From the NCBI RefSeq assembly GCF_025961225.1, contig NZ_JAOQNG010000001.1, positions 1,724,501 through 1,788,500 of the forward strand: 64,000 nucleotides of DNA. Reading direction: 5' to 3'. Within the stretch, counting starts at the first letter, position 1, and each line of letters begins with the position of its first letter. This DNA comes from Azospirillum canadense. GTDB lineage: Bacteria > Pseudomonadota > Alphaproteobacteria > Azospirillales > Azospirillaceae. This document shows positions 33,144 through 44,448 of the stretch, piece by piece. The position numbers were made by a program, and so were the translations under genes. The notes under the pieces were generated by a model that made no database searches, was not told the DNA's origin, and was given only the letters and a program-made list of their open reading frames with translations.

Positions 33144-35168
33144 GTGTCGCGCACCTTAGCCGCACGCGTGCCCCTGGGCAAGAGTGCCCGAATCTTCACC
33201 CGCGCCCCGCTGCCGCTTGCTGCGGCCGCGCTGGCCGGATTCCTCCTCTGCACCCTTCCCATGGCCCTTCCGGCTGAGGCAGGAAGCCTGACCGCGCAGG
33301 ATCTGGCCGTTTACCGGCAGGCCTTCAAGGCCGCCGACAACGATCGGCTGGACGAGGCGCTGGACATCGCCGGCCAAGCCAAGGACCGGCTGCCCGCCAA
33401 GGTGCTGCGCTGGATGGCGCTAGCCACGCCGGGCGGCGGCAGCTTCGACGAGATCGCGGCCTTCATCCGCGAGAACGGCGACTGGCCGAACCAGGCCCAG
33501 CTGCGGCGTCAGGCCGAGAAGGCGATGCCCATCGACCTGGACGAGGACAAGGTGCTCGCCTGGTACAAACAGTACCCACCGCTGTCCAACGAAGGCTTCA
33601 TGCGCTACGCCGACACGCTGCTGGCGACCGGCAGCGCCGAGCGGGCCGTGAAGATGGTGCGCGACCGCTGGGTGGAGGCGAGCTTCAGCGCGTCCGACGA
33701 GGAGGAATTCCTCGCCCGCTACCGCTCCCACCTGCGCCAACAGGACCATAAGGCGCGCATCGACCGGCTGCTGTGGGAGAAGCAGGAGGCGGCGGTGCGC
33801 CGCATGCTGCCCTTCTTCGACGATGCCTACGACCGGCTGATCGAGGCGCGGATCGCGCTGGACGGCGACGCGCGCAACGCCGACGCGGCGATTGCCAAGG
33901 TGCCGGACAGCCTGCGCAACGATCCCGGCCTGCTGTTCGACCGCGCCCGTTACCGCCGTCGCAAGGGCGACGACGCCGGCGCCCTGGAGATCATCACCCA
34001 GGCGCCCAAGGACATGGGTCGCCCGCAGGCTTGGTGGACGGAGCGTCACATCCTGGCCCGCCGCGCCATTGAGAAGGGCGACCACAACCTCGCCTACCGG
34101 CTGGTGAAGGCGCACGGCCAGACCGAGGGCAACGGCGTCGCGGAGGCGGAGTTCCTGGCCGGCTTCCTCGCCCTGCGTTTCCTCGACGACCCGTCGAGCG
34201 CCTTCGGGCATTTCCATAAGCTCTACCGCTCCGTCGGCGCGCCGATCAGCAAGGCGCGCGGCGCCTATTGGTGCGGCCGGGCGGCGGACGCATTGGGCGA
34301 GACCGCCCAGGCGAAGGACTGGTACGCTAAGGCGGCCCAGTACGGCACGACCTTCTACGGCCAGCTCGCCGCACGCCACACCGACAGCAGCGGCCGCATC
34401 GCCCTGCCGGCCGAGCCGCGCGTGTCCAACGCCGAAGCGACCGCCTTCGAGCGGCGCGAGGTGGTGCGCGTCACCAAGCTGCTGGCGGAGATCGAGGGCA
34501 AGGACAACGAGCGGGTGACCGCCTTCCTGCGCCGCATCAGCCTCGATTCGAGGGATCCGTCCGCCTACGTGCTGGCCGCCAAGCTGGCGCGAGAGGTCGG
34601 CCGGCGGGATCTCGCCGTCGCGGCGGCCAAGGACGCGGCGCAGAACGACGTCTTCCTGGTCGAGGCCGGCTACCCGATGATCGAGGCGCGCCCCTCGGCG
34701 CCGGAGATTGCCCTGGTCCACGCCATCATCCGGCAGGAGAGCACCTTCAACACCGGCATTGTCTCGTCCGCCGGGGCGCGTGGCCTGATGCAGCTGATGC
34801 CGGGGACGGCGCAGCTGGTGGCGACCAAGCTGGGCATCAAGCACAACAACGCCATGCTGACCGCCGATCCCGAATACAACGTGAAGCTCGGGTCGGCCTA
34901 CCTCGCCGACATGATCGACCGTTTCAACGGCTCCTACATCATGGCCATCGCCGCCTACAACGCCGGCCCGACGCGGGTGCGGCAGTGGATCGACTCCTAC
35001 GGCGACCCGCGTGGCGAGGCGATCGACCCGGTGGACTGGCTGGAGCTGATCCCGATCTACGAGACGCGCAACTACGTCCAACGCGTGATGGAGGCGATGC
35101 TCGTCTACCGTGCCCGCATCCAGGGCGCCAAGGCGGACCTGAACCTCGATCGCGAACTGCGCCGATAA
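33144..35168 (+). CDS. Soluble lytic murein transglycosylase (Slt-type)
   Basis: The protein has about 674 residues: a signal peptide ([20 protein letters not shown]), a long alpha-helical U-shaped domain, and a C-terminal SLT domain. The catalytic glutamate is E532 in IIRQESTF, followed by [17 protein letters not shown] and [13 protein letters not shown]. It cleaves peptidoglycan to 1,6-anhydromuropeptides in the periplasm. The start is uncertain: GTG at 33144 gives [12 protein letters not shown] before the signal sequence; GTG at 33168 is a second option. The frame is open further upstream only as the antisense of dapA and smpB. Confidence 0.88.
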   Translation: MSRTLAARVPLGKSARIFTRAPLPLAAAALAGFLLCTLPMALPAEAGSLTAQDLAVYRQAFKAADNDRLDEALDIAGQAKDRLPAKVLRWMALATPGGGSFDEIAAFIRENGDWPNQAQLRRQAEKAMPIDLDEDKVLAWYKQYPPLSNEGFMRYADTLLATGSAERAVKMVRDRWVEASFSASDEEEFLARYRSHLRQQDHKARIDRLLWEKQEAAVRRMLPFFDDAYDRLIEARIALDGDARNADAAIAKVPDSLRNDPGLLFDRARYRRRKGDDAGALEIITQAPKDMGRPQAWWTERHILARRAIEKGDHNLAYRLVKAHGQTEGNGVAEAEFLAGFLALRFLDDPSSAFGHFHKLYRSVGAPISKARGAYWCGRAADALGETAQAKDWYAKAAQYGTTFYGQLAARHTDSSGRIALPAEPRVSNAEATAFERREVVRVTKLLAEIEGKDNERVTAFLRRISLDSRDPSAYVLAAKLAREVGRRDLAVAAAKDAAQNDVFLVEAGYPMIEARPSAPEIALVHAIIRQESTFNTGIVSSAGARGLMQLMPGTAQLVATKLGIKHNNAMLTADPEYNVKLGSAYLADMIDRFNGSYIMAIAAYNAGPTRVRQWIDSYGDPRGEAIDPVDWLELIPIYETRNYVQRVMEAMLVYRARIQGAKADLNLDRELRR

Positions 35169-35496
35169 GCGCTTTCGCTCCCGAAAAGCATTGTTCGCAG
35201 GCCCTCTTCCGCGTCCTGCGGGAGAGGGGGGCTACGCTTCTCTGTCGTTCTTTGCAGCATAGTTCCGCCTCTTTTCTGTCTCATTTGAAGCCCCAAAGAC
35301 GCCACACCAGCATTCGAACGATGGGGCACAGACGAATCGAAAATGTTTTGAATCGGGAACTTGTCGTCGAAAGTGTTAATCCGTTATTCTCTTGCCGGGA
35401 TTAATTGCATTTAATCTTCTATTAACCGTAACTCGCCATAACTCCCCTCACACGGACGCCTAGCGTCATCACCACTCCGTGAAATGGGAGCAAGAC
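35169..35496. other. Intergenic region with a REP-like hairpin and AT-rich promoter zone
   Basis: A hairpin CCCTCTTCCGC / GCGGGAGAGGG (35202-35228, one mismatch) belongs to the same type as the one after thiY and may end slt transcription. From about 35330 to 35450 the sequence is clearly AT-richer than the surroundings, as expected for the promoter of the small gene at 35497. I see no further gene. Confidence 0.55.
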
Positions 35497-35724
35497 ATGC
35501 CCGCACCGAAAGTCGCCGATGAAGTCCGCAAGGCCTGCCGAATCCATGCCCGCCTGCTGGACGCCTTCATCGCCATGACCGAACAGGAGCTGGCGCAGCT
35601 CACCCCCGGTTTTGCGGAGGAGAGCCTTGTGGAATCGCTGGAAAAGATGCGCGCCGCGCGCAAATCCTACGGCGGGCTTGCCGGCGTGATGGCCGTGGAC
35701 GTCGAAACGTCCAACGCCGCCTGA
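35497..35724 (+). CDS. Small hypothetical helical protein
   Basis: The 75-residue protein begins MPAPKVADEVRKACRIHARL and is predicted mostly helical (LDAFIAMTEQELAQLTPGFA, EESLVESLEKMRAARKSYGG). The ATG at 35497 has GGGAGC 8 nt upstream and is preferred over an in-frame ATG six codons earlier. The composition is protein-like and the region upstream is a long AT-rich promoter zone, supporting a real gene. No known domain is recognised. It is convergent with mltG (34 bp between stops). Confidence 0.6.
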   Translation: MPAPKVADEVRKACRIHARLLDAFIAMTEQELAQLTPGFAEESLVESLEKMRAARKSYGGLAGVMAVDVETSNAA

Positions 35725-35758
35725 CCGCCGCCCGGGTGAGGAGCGGCCGCTCGGCCGC

Positions 35759-36751
35759 TCACTCCGGCGCCGTTTCTCCGCCGCCGTTCTGGCGGCGCTG
35801 GACGTCGCGCCATTTGGCGACGTTCTTGTTGTGGTCGGGCAGCGTCTTGGCGAACACATGGCCGCCGCCGCCGTCTGCGACGAAATACAGGAACTCATGC
35901 CGTTCCGGATGCAGGGCCGCCTGGATGGACGCCCGGCCGGGATTGGCGATCGGTCCCGGCGGCAAGCCGGTCACCTGATAGGTGTTGTAGGGCGATTCAA
36001 CCTTCCAGTCGTTGCGCGTCAGCGCCCGCCCCAATTCCCCGGCCCCGTCCGTCAGCGCGAAGATGACCGTCGGGTCGGACTGCAGCTTCATGTCGGCTTG
36101 CAGCCGGTTCACGAAGACGCCTGCGACCTTGCCCCGCTCCGCCGGAATGCCCGTCTCCTTCTCGACGATGGAGGCCAGTGTCAGCGCCTGCTGGGGCGTG
36201 TCGAAGGGCAGATTCTGGTCGCGCGCCTTCCACGCCTCGGCCATCGCCTGGTCCATGGCGTGCTGCATGCGGTCGATCAGGCCCGCGCGCGTGTCCCCGT
36301 AGGAATAGTGGTAGGTTTCAGGCAACAGGTTGCCGTTCTTCGGCACCGCCTTCAGCTCGCCCGACAACGCCGGTTCCTTGTCCAGCAGAGCCACGACCTG
36401 GGCGGAGGTCAGCCCCTCCGGCACGGTGAAGCGGCGGACGACCGTGTGGCCCTGCCGCATCATCTCCAGAATGCCGTCGATGCTGATGCCGGCCGGAAAG
36501 GCGTATTCACCGGCCTTCAGCGGACCGGTGAACTTCGCCCCGGCGACGAACAAAAGCGGGGAGTCGATGACACCCGCGTCGTCCAGCGTCAGCGCGATTG
36601 CTTCCAGGCCGCTGCCGCGCGCGATCACCACCGTTTCGGCGTGGTCAAGCGGTCCGGGGGCCATGACTCGCAAGGCCCCCCAGAACGCGATACCGCCTGC
36701 GGCCGTCAGCGCGACGAGCCCGGTCGCCGCTATGCGGAGGCCCCAGCCCAT
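35759..36751 (-). CDS. mltG: Endolytic murein transglycosylase MltG
   Basis: The 330-residue protein has one N-terminal membrane helix (about 5-30), a LysM-like region (VVIARGSGLEAIALTLDDAG) and a YceG catalytic domain. The catalytic glutamate is E197 in LASIVEKETG; downstream SPYNTYQVTGLPPGPIANPG is the family hallmark. It cuts nascent glycan strands at the membrane and so sets their length. The ATG at 36751 has GAGGAG 8 nt upstream. It is the last gene of the minus-strand fabD-fabG-acpP-fabF-mltG cluster, 28 bp after fabF, as in many alphaproteobacteria. Confidence 0.94.
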   Translation of the reverse strand: MGWGLRIAATGLVALTAAGGIAFWGALRVMAPGPLDHAETVVIARGSGLEAIALTLDDAGVIDSPLLFVAGAKFTGPLKAGEYAFPAGISIDGILEMMRQGHTVVRRFTVPEGLTSAQVVALLDKEPALSGELKAVPKNGNLLPETYHYSYGDTRAGLIDRMQHAMDQAMAEAWKARDQNLPFDTPQQALTLASIVEKETGIPAERGKVAGVFVNRLQADMKLQSDPTVIFALTDGAGELGRALTRNDWKVESPYNTYQVTGLPPGPIANPGRASIQAALHPERHEFLYFVADGGGGHVFAKTLPDHNKNVAKWRDVQRRQNGGGETAPE

Positions 36752-36779
36752 GGGCTGACTCCTCAGGTCACATCGCCCC

Positions 36780-38042
<1,263 letters not shown>

Positions 38043-38080
38043 GGGGTATTCCTTGACCTTTCCTCGAGTAACTCAGCGAC

Positions 38081-38111
38081 GGCCAGGCCTCCGGTGAAGA
38101 GGTGCCTGGCC
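38081..38111 (-). terminator. Intercistronic hairpin between acpP and fabF
   Basis: GGCCAGGC (38081-38088) pairs with GCCTGGCC (38104-38111) around a 15-nt loop. It lies 20 bp after the acpP stop, with no T-run, and may act as attenuator or 3' stabiliser for the abundant acpP mRNA. Confidence 0.45.
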
Positions 38112-38130
38112 CTCTCAGCGCCTACGCCGG

Positions 38131-38370
38131 TCAGGCGGCGGCGTTCGCCTTGATGAAGTCGATGGCGTCCTTGACCGTCAGGATCTTCTCCGCGGCGTCG
38201 TCCGGAATCTCGCAGCCGAACTCTTCCTCGAAGGCCATCACCAGCTCGACCGTGTCCAGGCTGTCGGCGCCCAGGTCGTCGATGAAGGAGGCGTTCTCCG
38301 TCACCTTCGACTCCTCGACCCCGAGGTGGTCCACCACGATCTTCTTCACGCGCTCGGCGACATCGCTCAT
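38131..38370 (-). CDS. acpP: Acyl carrier protein
   Basis: The 79-residue acidic protein carries the growing acyl chain on phosphopantetheine attached at S37 ([14 protein letters not shown]). Flanking blocks [16 protein letters not shown] and [18 protein letters not shown] are standard. The ATG at 38370 opens [11 protein letters not shown] 172-bp gap to fabG allows a private promoter, as usual for acpP. Confidence 0.97.
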   Translation of the reverse strand: MSDVAERVKKIVVDHLGVEESKVTENASFIDDLGADSLDTVELVMAFEEEFGCEIPDDAAEKILTVKDAIDFIKANAAA

Positions 38371-38542
38371 TTTTTCAGACCTTCCAATCCTTGAGACCGC
38401 TCGGGCGAATGTGGCGGACCCACCACGCAAGGCGCGCGTGCCGTCCTGCCGCAAAAAGTCCCGTCCGATAACACATTTTAACAGCCTTGACCAGCGCCCG
38501 CGGGAGCCGGCCTTTTGCTGTGGTTCAGGCGACGATTCCGCC

Positions 38543-39280
38543 TCAGATCATGGCCATGCCGCCGTTGATGTGCAGCGTCTGGCCGTTGACGTAGGCGGCC
38601 TCTTCGCTCGCCAGGTACACGACCCCGGCGGCGATTTCCCCCGGCTCGCCCATGCGGCCGGCGGGAATGGCGGTGAGCAGCTTGTCCTTCTGCTCGGAAT
38701 TCAGGGCGTCGGTCATCGCCGTGGTGATGAAGCCGGGCGCTACGCAGTTCACGGTGATCCCGCGCGACGCGACTTCGGCCGCCAGCGACTTCGACATGCC
38801 GATCATGCCGGCCTTGGAGGCGGCGTAGTTGGCCTGGCCGGGGTTTCCGGTCACGCCGACGATGGAGGTGATGCCGATGATGCGGCCCCAGCGGCGCTTC
38901 ATCATGCCGCGCATCACGGCGCGGGACAGGCGGAAGGCGGCCGTCAGGTTGACGTCGATCACCGACTGCCAGTCGTCGTCCTTCATGCGCAGCGCCAGCT
39001 GGTCACGCGTCAGGCCGGCGTTGTTGACCAGGATGTCGATCTGGCCCAGCGCCTTCTCGGCGTCCTTGGCCAGCGTCTCCGTCGCGGCGGCGTCGGCGAG
39101 GTTGCCCGGCACCACAACGGCGCGGTCGCCCAGTTCGGCTGCCAGAGCCTCCAGCGGGGCGACGCGGGTGCCCGACAGGGCGACGGTGGCGCCCTGCGCG
39201 TGGAGGGCGCGCGCGATCTCGGCGCCGATGCCACCGGAAGCCCCGGTCACCAGCGCCTTCTTGCCGGTCAGGTCGAACAT
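38543..39280 (-). CDS. fabG: 3-oxoacyl-ACP reductase
   Basis: The 245-residue NADPH-dependent short-chain reductase has [20 protein letters not shown] (cofactor loop), [14 protein letters not shown], and the catalytic S-Y-K set with [15 protein letters not shown]. It reduces 3-oxoacyl-ACP in fatty-acid elongation. The ATG at 39280 ([11 protein letters not shown]) has GAGG 7 nt upstream and is preferred over GTG at 39292, which would overlap fabD. It lies 8 bp after fabD. Confidence 0.95.
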   Translation of the reverse strand: MFDLTGKKALVTGASGGIGAEIARALHAQGATVALSGTRVAPLEALAAELGDRAVVVPGNLADAAATETLAKDAEKALGQIDILVNNAGLTRDQLALRMKDDDWQSVIDVNLTAAFRLSRAVMRGMMKRRWGRIIGITSIVGVTGNPGQANYAASKAGMIGMSKSLAAEVASRGITVNCVAPGFITTAMTDALNSEQKDKLLTAIPAGRMGEPGEIAAGVVYLASEEAAYVNGQTLHINGGMAMI

Positions 39281-39288
39281 GGAAAGCC

Positions 39289-40230
39289 TCACAGCGTCTT
39301 CAGGAACGATTCGACGTCGGCCGGGCCCTGCACGGACGTGCCGGCCAGTTCCTTGTCGATGCGCTTGGCAAGGCCCGACAGCACCTTGCCCGATCCCAGT
39401 TCAACCAGCGAATCGACGCCCTGCTCCTTCATGAAGAGCACGCTTTCGCGCCAGCGGACCATGCCGGTGACCTGCTCGACCAGCAGGCGGCGGATCGTGT
39501 TGGGGTCGGACACGGCCGAAGCGGTGACGTTGGCGACCACCGGAACCTGCGGCGCGCTGATCGTCACGTTGGCGAGCGCTTCCGCCATGGCGTCGGCGGC
39601 CGGCTGCATCAACGGGCAATGGAACGGAGCGCTGACCGGCAGGCGTACCGACCGCTTCAGGCCCCGTTCCGCCGCCAGCATGATGGCGCGGTCGATGGCC
39701 TCGGCGTGGCCGGAGATGACCACCTGCCCCGACGAGTTGTCGTTGGCAACCGTGCAGACGTCGCCCTGTGCGGCGTCCGCGGCGATGGCCTGCGCCTGTT
39801 CCAGTTCCGCGCCCAGCAGGGCGGCCATGGCGCCCTGGCCCACCGGAACGGCCTTCTGCATCGCCTGCCCGCGCAGCTTCAGAAGGCGCGCGGTGTCGGC
39901 CAGCGAAAAGGCTCCTGCGGTGCAGAGCGCCGAATATTCACCGAGCGAGTGACCGGCGACGAAAGCGGCGTGCTTGCCGAAGTCGAGCCCGCCCTGGTCC
40001 TTCAGCACGCGCATGACCGCGACGCTGACGGCCATCAGGGCCGGCTGGGCGTTCTCGGTCAGGGTCAGGTCGGCGTCCGGCCCTTCGAACATCAGGCGGG
40101 ACAGGCGCTGGTTCAGCGCGTCGTCAACCTCTTCGAAGGTGAGCCGCGCGACCTCGAACGCCTCGGCCAGCTCGCGGCCCATGCCGACGGCTTGGCTGCC
40201 CTGGCCCGGAAAGACGAACGCCCTGGTCAT
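39289..40230 (-). CDS. fabD: Malonyl-CoA:ACP transacylase
   Basis: The 313-residue enzyme loads malonate from CoA onto ACP. The nucleophile is S95 in VAGHSLGEYSAL, the N-terminal FVFPGQGSQAVGMGRELAEA is diagnostic, and the second catalytic histidine is in PVSAPFHCPLM. The ATG at 40230 gives MTRAFVFPGQG; upstream frame has no similarity. It is the first gene of the fab cluster and has a clear promoter 63-90 bp upstream. Confidence 0.96.
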   Translation of the reverse strand: MTRAFVFPGQGSQAVGMGRELAEAFEVARLTFEEVDDALNQRLSRLMFEGPDADLTLTENAQPALMAVSVAVMRVLKDQGGLDFGKHAAFVAGHSLGEYSALCTAGAFSLADTARLLKLRGQAMQKAVPVGQGAMAALLGAELEQAQAIAADAAQGDVCTVANDNSSGQVVISGHAEAIDRAIMLAAERGLKRSVRLPVSAPFHCPLMQPAADAMAEALANVTISAPQVPVVANVTASAVSDPNTIRRLLVEQVTGMVRWRESVLFMKEQGVDSLVELGSGKVLSGLAKRIDKELAGTSVQGPADVESFLKTL

Positions 40231-40292
40231 GCTGTCTTGGAACCCTGCTGAAGGCGCGCCGTCCGTCGGCACCGCCGTTGAATTGGGCGACA

Positions 40293-40320
40293 GTCATACC
40301 CTGCCTTTTGTGCAAGTCAA
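40293..40320 (-). promoter_or_regulatory. Promoter of fabD
   Basis: On the minus strand CTTGACT (-35, TTGACT at 40320-40315) and TATGAC (-10, 40298-40293) are 16 bp apart. The CTTGAC -35 is typical of alphaproteobacterial housekeeping promoters. Transcription would start near 40286, about 56 nt before the ATG. Confidence 0.6.
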
Positions 40321-40467
40321 GCGACAGCCAACGCTGAAAGCCAATAGCGTGCGACTTGTGGCATCTTTTTCCGCATGGCGGCCGGCAAGGACGCCCGGTG
40401 GAACCCCTTTATATAAGGTGTCGCGATCGTCGCCTTGCGGGGTGCGCGCGGCGGGCCGTGAAAGCGC

Positions 40468-40495
40468 TTGCCCGGCAAGGGCTTTTGTGCATACT
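40468..40495 (+). promoter_or_regulatory. Promoter of the rpsF operon
   Basis: CTTGCCC (-35, TTGCCC at 40468-40473) and CATACT (-10, 40490-40495) are separated by 16 bp. The start near 40502 would leave a leader of about 107 nt, long enough for an S6:S18-type autoregulatory structure. Confidence 0.45.
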
Positions 40496-40608
40496 GCGCC
40501 GCTTCACAACTCCTTGCCGACGGCATGCCGCCGGCTAGGCCCGGGCGGCTGGCCATTCCATCGGGGAACGGATGCAGCGCCGGACCATGAACAGCCATGG
40601 GGAGTACA

Positions 40609-41046
40609 ATGGCTCTTTACGAGTGCGTGCTGATCGCGCGCCAGGACATCTCGGCCGCCCAGGCCGAGCAGCTCGGTGAGCAGTTCGCCCAGATCATCCG
40701 CGACAACGGCGGCCAGGTCACCAAGACCGAATACTGGGGCCTGAAGACGCTCACCTACAAGATCAAGAAGAACCGCAAGGGTCACTACACCCTGTTCAAC
40801 GTCGACGCCCCGGCCGCCGCCGTCCTGGAGATGGAGCGGAACATGGGCATCAACGAAGACGTGCTGCGCTTCCTGACTCTCCGCGTCGACGCGCTGGACG
40901 CCAACCCGTCGGTGATGATGCAGAGCCGCGGCGAGCGTGGCGACCGCGGTGACCGCGGCGACCGCGGCCCGCGCCGGTTCGACGATCGTGGCCCGCGCCC
41001 GCCGCGCCGCCAGGAAGCCACCGTTGCCGAAGGGGAGAACGCCTAA
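40609..41046 (+). CDS. rpsF: 30S ribosomal protein S6
   Basis: The 145-residue protein begins [20 protein letters not shown] and contains the S6 core ([40 protein letters not shown]). The C-terminal extension after residue 105 is an arginine/glycine/aspartate repeat ([20 protein letters not shown]), longer than in enterobacteria and typical of alphaproteobacteria. It binds S18 and the 16S central domain. The ATG at 40609 follows GGGGAG by 5 nt. rpsR begins immediately after its stop. Confidence 0.97.
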   Translation: MALYECVLIARQDISAAQAEQLGEQFAQIIRDNGGQVTKTEYWGLKTLTYKIKKNRKGHYTLFNVDAPAAAVLEMERNMGINEDVLRFLTLRVDALDANPSVMMQSRGERGDRGDRGDRGPRRFDDRGPRPPRRQEATVAEGENA

Positions 41047-41319
41047 ATGTCCGACAAGCAGACCTCGGGCGCTCCCGCCCGCACCGGCGGTGGCCCGCGC
41101 CGTCCGTTCTTCCGCCGCCGCAAGACCTGCCCGTTCTCGGGCGCGAACGCCCCGGCGATCGACTACAAGGACGTCAAGCTCCTGTCCCGCTTCATCTCCG
41201 AGCGTGGCAAGATCGTGCCGAGCCGCATCACCGCGGTTTCCGCGAAGAAGCAGCGCGAGCTTGCTCGCGCCATCAAGCGCGCCCGCTTCCTGGCCCTGCT
41301 TCCCTACGTGGTGAAGTAA
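41047..41319 (+). CDS. rpsR: 30S ribosomal protein S18
   Basis: The 90-residue basic protein contains [20 protein letters not shown] and [20 protein letters not shown], with C-terminal [13 protein letters not shown], all standard for S18. It forms a complex with S6 on the 30S platform. Its ATG starts on the base after the rpsF stop, so the two are translationally coupled. Confidence 0.97.
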   Translation: MSDKQTSGAPARTGGGPRRPFFRRRKTCPFSGANAPAIDYKDVKLLSRFISERGKIVPSRITAVSAKKQRELARAIKRARFLALLPYVVK

Positions 41320-41358
41320 GGACCGGACAGCGGACGACGAAGGCATAAGGTGCCCCCA

Positions 41359-42315
41359 ATGGCCACGACCCTGGCCGCCCCGCTGGCGGCTGCCATCGGC
41401 GTCGGCGTGGTCAGCGCGATGTTCTACCTCTCCGTCCTGTTCGGCGGGGTGGGTGCGCTGATCCTGGGCTATCTGGCGCCGCTGCCGCTGTTCCTCGCGG
41501 GACTGTGGCTCGGCTCCACCGCCGCCATCATCGCCGGAATGGCGGGGACAGTGGCGGTCCTGGCGGTGTCGTCCAGCCTGCTGGTCGCGCTGGCCTACCT
41601 GGTGACCGGAGCCTTTCCGGTCATGCTGGTGGTTCGGCAGGCGATGCTGGCGCGGACGGGCGCTGATGGGGGCATCGAATGGTATCCTCCGGGCCGGCTT
41701 CTGATGGGGCTGGTCGGGATGGGACTGGCGGCCCTCCTGGGGGCTGCGGTTCTGACGCTCGACCAGCCCGGTGGGCTGGAAGGGGCGGTGCGCGAGACAC
41801 TGGCCCGCATGACGGACCAGATCTTCGCAACGCAGGGCCAGCAGGCCCCGGATCCGCAGGACTTCTGGATGGCCGAGGTGTTGCCGGGCCTCGCGGTGAT
41901 CTCATGGCTGACCATGACGATCGTCAACGCGGCCCTGGCCCAGGGAGCGCTGATGCGGTTCAACCGCAACCGGCGCCCGCCCATGCGGCTGGTCGACCTG
42001 GAATTGCCGGCCTGGTTGGCGCCGGTGTTCCTGGGGGCCGTGCTGGTGGCGTCGGTGACACCGGATGCGGTGTCGTTCCTGGCGGTGAACACCGCACTGG
42101 TCCTGGCGCTGCCCTTCGCCTTCGTCGGGCTTTCGGTGGTGCATGCAGCGGCCCGCGGGCGGTCGGCCAAGGTGCCGGTCCTCGTCGGGTTCTACATGTT
42201 CCTGTTTCTTTTCGGTTGGCCGATCGTGCTGATGGTCGGCCTTGGCATGATCGAGCAATGGATTGGGCTGCGTCGCCGTTTCCGGACCGCCGGCCCCGAT
42301 CAGGAGGACGAGTGA
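41359..42315 (+). CDS. DUF2232 membrane protein
   Basis: The 318-residue protein has about eight hydrophobic segments (for example [60 protein letters not shown]). DUF2232 proteins lie between rpsR and rplI throughout alphaproteobacteria; their role is unknown, and the fold resembles substrate-binding (S) components of ECF importers or YybS proteins. I chose the ATG at 41359, with AAGG 9 nt upstream; a GTG three codons earlier is possible. Its stop overlaps the rplI start (TGATG). Confidence 0.85.
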   Translation: MATTLAAPLAAAIGVGVVSAMFYLSVLFGGVGALILGYLAPLPLFLAGLWLGSTAAIIAGMAGTVAVLAVSSSLLVALAYLVTGAFPVMLVVRQAMLARTGADGGIEWYPPGRLLMGLVGMGLAALLGAAVLTLDQPGGLEGAVRETLARMTDQIFATQGQQAPDPQDFWMAEVLPGLAVISWLTMTIVNAALAQGALMRFNRNRRPPMRLVDLELPAWLAPVFLGAVLVASVTPDAVSFLAVNTALVLALPFAFVGLSVVHAAARGRSAKVPVLVGFYMFLFLFGWPIVLMVGLGMIEQWIGLRRRFRTAGPDQEDE

Positions 42316-42881
42316 TGGAAGTTATTCTGCTGGAGCGGGTCGAGAAGCTCGGCCAGATGGGCCAGGTCGTGAAGGTGCGGCCGGGCTTTGCCCGCAACTA
42401 TCTGCTGCCGCAGAAGAAGGCGATGCGCGCCACCAAGGCGAACATGGCCGTCTTCGAGAAGCAGAAGGCCCACTTGGAGGCCATGAACCTGGAGCGCCGC
42501 AAGGACGCCGAGCAGGTCGCCTCGCAGATGGGCGACGTGACGGTCGTGGTGATCCGCCAGGCCGGTGAGACCGGCGTCCTGTACGGCTCGGTGACCCCGC
42601 GCGACGTCGCCGACGCGCTGGCCGCCGCCGGCTACAAGGTCGACCGCAAGCAGGTCATCATCGAGCAGCCGATCAAGACGCTGGGCCTGTTCAAGCTCCG
42701 CGTCGTCCTGCACCCCGAGGTCGCCGTCACGGTCACGGTGAACGTCGCCCGGTCGCAGGAAGAGGCCGAGCTGCAGCGGGCCCGCGGCGGCATGGTCACC
42801 GCCGCCGACCTGCGCGACGAGGAAGACGAAGTCGAGGAGGCCCCCGAGGCCACCGAGACCGAGGACTCCGAGCAGGCGTAA
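42315..42881 (+). CDS. rplI: 50S ribosomal protein L9
   Basis: The 188-residue protein has the L9 N-domain ([40 protein letters not shown]), the long connecting helix, and the C-domain ([20 protein letters not shown]). It ends with a 35-residue acidic tail ([20 protein letters not shown]), common in this class. The ATG overlaps the DUF2232 stop by one base. A hairpin terminator follows after 35 bp. Confidence 0.96.
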   Translation: MEVILLERVEKLGQMGQVVKVRPGFARNYLLPQKKAMRATKANMAVFEKQKAHLEAMNLERRKDAEQVASQMGDVTVVVIRQAGETGVLYGSVTPRDVADALAAAGYKVDRKQVIIEQPIKTLGLFKLRVVLHPEVAVTVTVNVARSQEEAELQRARGGMVTAADLRDEEDEVEEAPEATETEDSEQA

Positions 42882-42916
42882 GCCGCCCGCTCATCGGATT
42901 CGGTCCGCTCGTCCGG

Positions 42917-42953
42917 AAGCCGCCCGCCCCTCCAAAGGGGGTGGGGCGGCTTT
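42917..42953 (+). terminator. Terminator of the rpsF-rplI operon
   Basis: AAGCCGCCC-G-CCCC pairs with GGGGTGGGGCGGCTT around a TCCAAAG-type loop, followed by TTTCC. The T-run is short but the stem is very strong. Confidence 0.75.
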
Positions 42954-43120
42954 CCGCATTTTGGGCCCCGGGCCGCTTTCTCGCAGAATCGAATCGCCTC
43001 TAAGTCTATGGGCATGCGTCTGATGCGCAGCAGCATCGTCCGTTGGAAACGTTGCCATGCCCATTTCCGCGTCCGACCTTCCTCTCACGTGAGATGCGAT
43101 GGCTCATGCGGAGGAACGGT

Positions 43121-44380
43121 ATGCTGCTCGCCCGCCTGCTCAACCCCGTCGTCACCACCGGCGCCTTCGACATCATTGATGCCGACGGCCACGCCCATCG
43201 CGTCGGGAAGGGCACGCCGACCTTAGCGCTGCGCCTGCACGACAAAGCCGTGCAGCGCGACCTTGTGATCAACCCGCGCATGCGCTTCGGCGAGGCCTAC
43301 ATGGATGGCCGGCTGTCCATTGACGGCGGCACCATGTACGACTTCCTCGACGTGCTCTGTTCCGGGCCGGAGAACGTGCAGGGCGTGCTGGGAACGATCC
43401 AGGAAGCCCTCGGCCCCATGCTGCGCGTCGCGCAGCAGCACAATCCGCTGAAGCGGTCGCGCAAGAACGTCGCCCACCACTACGACCTGTCGCGGGAATT
43501 CTTCGCGCTGTTTCTTGACCGCGACATGCAATATTCCTGCGCCTACTTCCCAACGCCCGAGACCAGCCTGGACGACGCGCAGGAGGCCAAAAAGCGCCAC
43601 ATCGCGTCGAAGCTGCTGCTGCGGCCGGGCATGCGCGTGCTCGACATCGGCTGCGGCTGGGGCGGCATGGCCCTGTACCTCGCGCGGACGACGGGTGCCG
43701 ACGTCACGGGCATCACCCTGTCCACCGAACAGCTCGCCGTCGCGCGGGAGCGGGCGGCGAAGGCCGGCCTGTCCGACCGGGTGCGATTCGAGCTGCGCGA
43801 CTACCGCCTGATGGGCGGCACCTTCGACCGGATCGTCTCTGTCGGCATGTTCGAGCATGTCGGCAAGCCCCACTACGGCGCCTTCTTCGCAAAGGTCCGC
43901 GAGCTGCTGGCCGACGACGGCGTCGCCCTCCTGCACGCCATCGGCCGCTCCGACGGGCCGGGTGCGACCAACCCGTGGATGCGGAAGTATATCTTCCCCG
44001 GAGGCTATTCCCCTGCCCTGTCCGAAGTGATCCCGGCGGTCGAGAAGGCCGGCCTGTGGAGCACGGATGTGGAGATCCTGCGCCTCCACTACGCCGAGAC
44101 GCTGCGCCACTGGCGGGAGCGTTTCCTGGCGCGGTGGGACGAGGCGAAGGCCATGTACGACGAGCGGTTCTGCCGCATGTGGGAACTGTATCTGGCGGGG
44201 TCGGAGATCGCCTTCCGCTACCAGGGGCACATGGTGTTCCAGGTGCAGCTCGCCCGGTCGGTCACCGCCGTGCCGATGACACGCGACTACATGGTCAACA
44301 CCGAACGGGCGCTGCTGCACCCGACGCCGGTCGCCGTCCCGCAGCCTGTGGACAATGAGCCACGCCGTCACGCCAGTTAA
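43121..44380 (+). CDS. cfa: Cyclopropane-fatty-acyl-phospholipid synthase
   Basis: The 419-residue SAM-dependent enzyme adds a methylene bridge to unsaturated acyl chains of membrane lipids. The N-terminal lipid-binding region contains MRFGEAYMDGRLSIDGGTMY. The catalytic part has NVAHHYDLSREFFALFLDRD, MQYSCAYF, SAM motif MRVLDIGCGWGGMALYLART, and SVGMFEHVGKPHYGAFF. The ATG at 43121 has GGAGGA 5 nt upstream; earlier in-frame starts give no similarity. It is monocistronic, between the ribosomal operon and dnaB. Growth-phase control is usual, but no promoter signature is clear. Confidence 0.94.
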   Translation: MLLARLLNPVVTTGAFDIIDADGHAHRVGKGTPTLALRLHDKAVQRDLVINPRMRFGEAYMDGRLSIDGGTMYDFLDVLCSGPENVQGVLGTIQEALGPMLRVAQQHNPLKRSRKNVAHHYDLSREFFALFLDRDMQYSCAYFPTPETSLDDAQEAKKRHIASKLLLRPGMRVLDIGCGWGGMALYLARTTGADVTGITLSTEQLAVARERAAKAGLSDRVRFELRDYRLMGGTFDRIVSVGMFEHVGKPHYGAFFAKVRELLADDGVALLHAIGRSDGPGATNPWMRKYIFPGGYSPALSEVIPAVEKAGLWSTDVEILRLHYAETLRHWRERFLARWDEAKAMYDERFCRMWELYLAGSEIAFRYQGHMVFQVQLARSVTAVPMTRDYMVNTERALLHPTPVAVPQPVDNEPRRHAS

Positions 44381-44448
44381 GGCGTCCGCGGCGATCCATC
44401 CGCGCTTCTGGGACCGCATAACCCGCTGCCGGCCAAGCCGTTTTCGGG

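Larger units (their letters stand above)
40231..40608. other. Divergent promoter region between fabD and rpsF
   Basis: The region holds the fabD promoter (40293-40320), the rpsF promoter candidate (40468-40495) and a leader of about 107 nt before rpsF. The leader contains a GCCGCC/GGCGGC stem with a GC-rich interior at about 40528-40549. No gene is seen. Confidence 0.6.
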
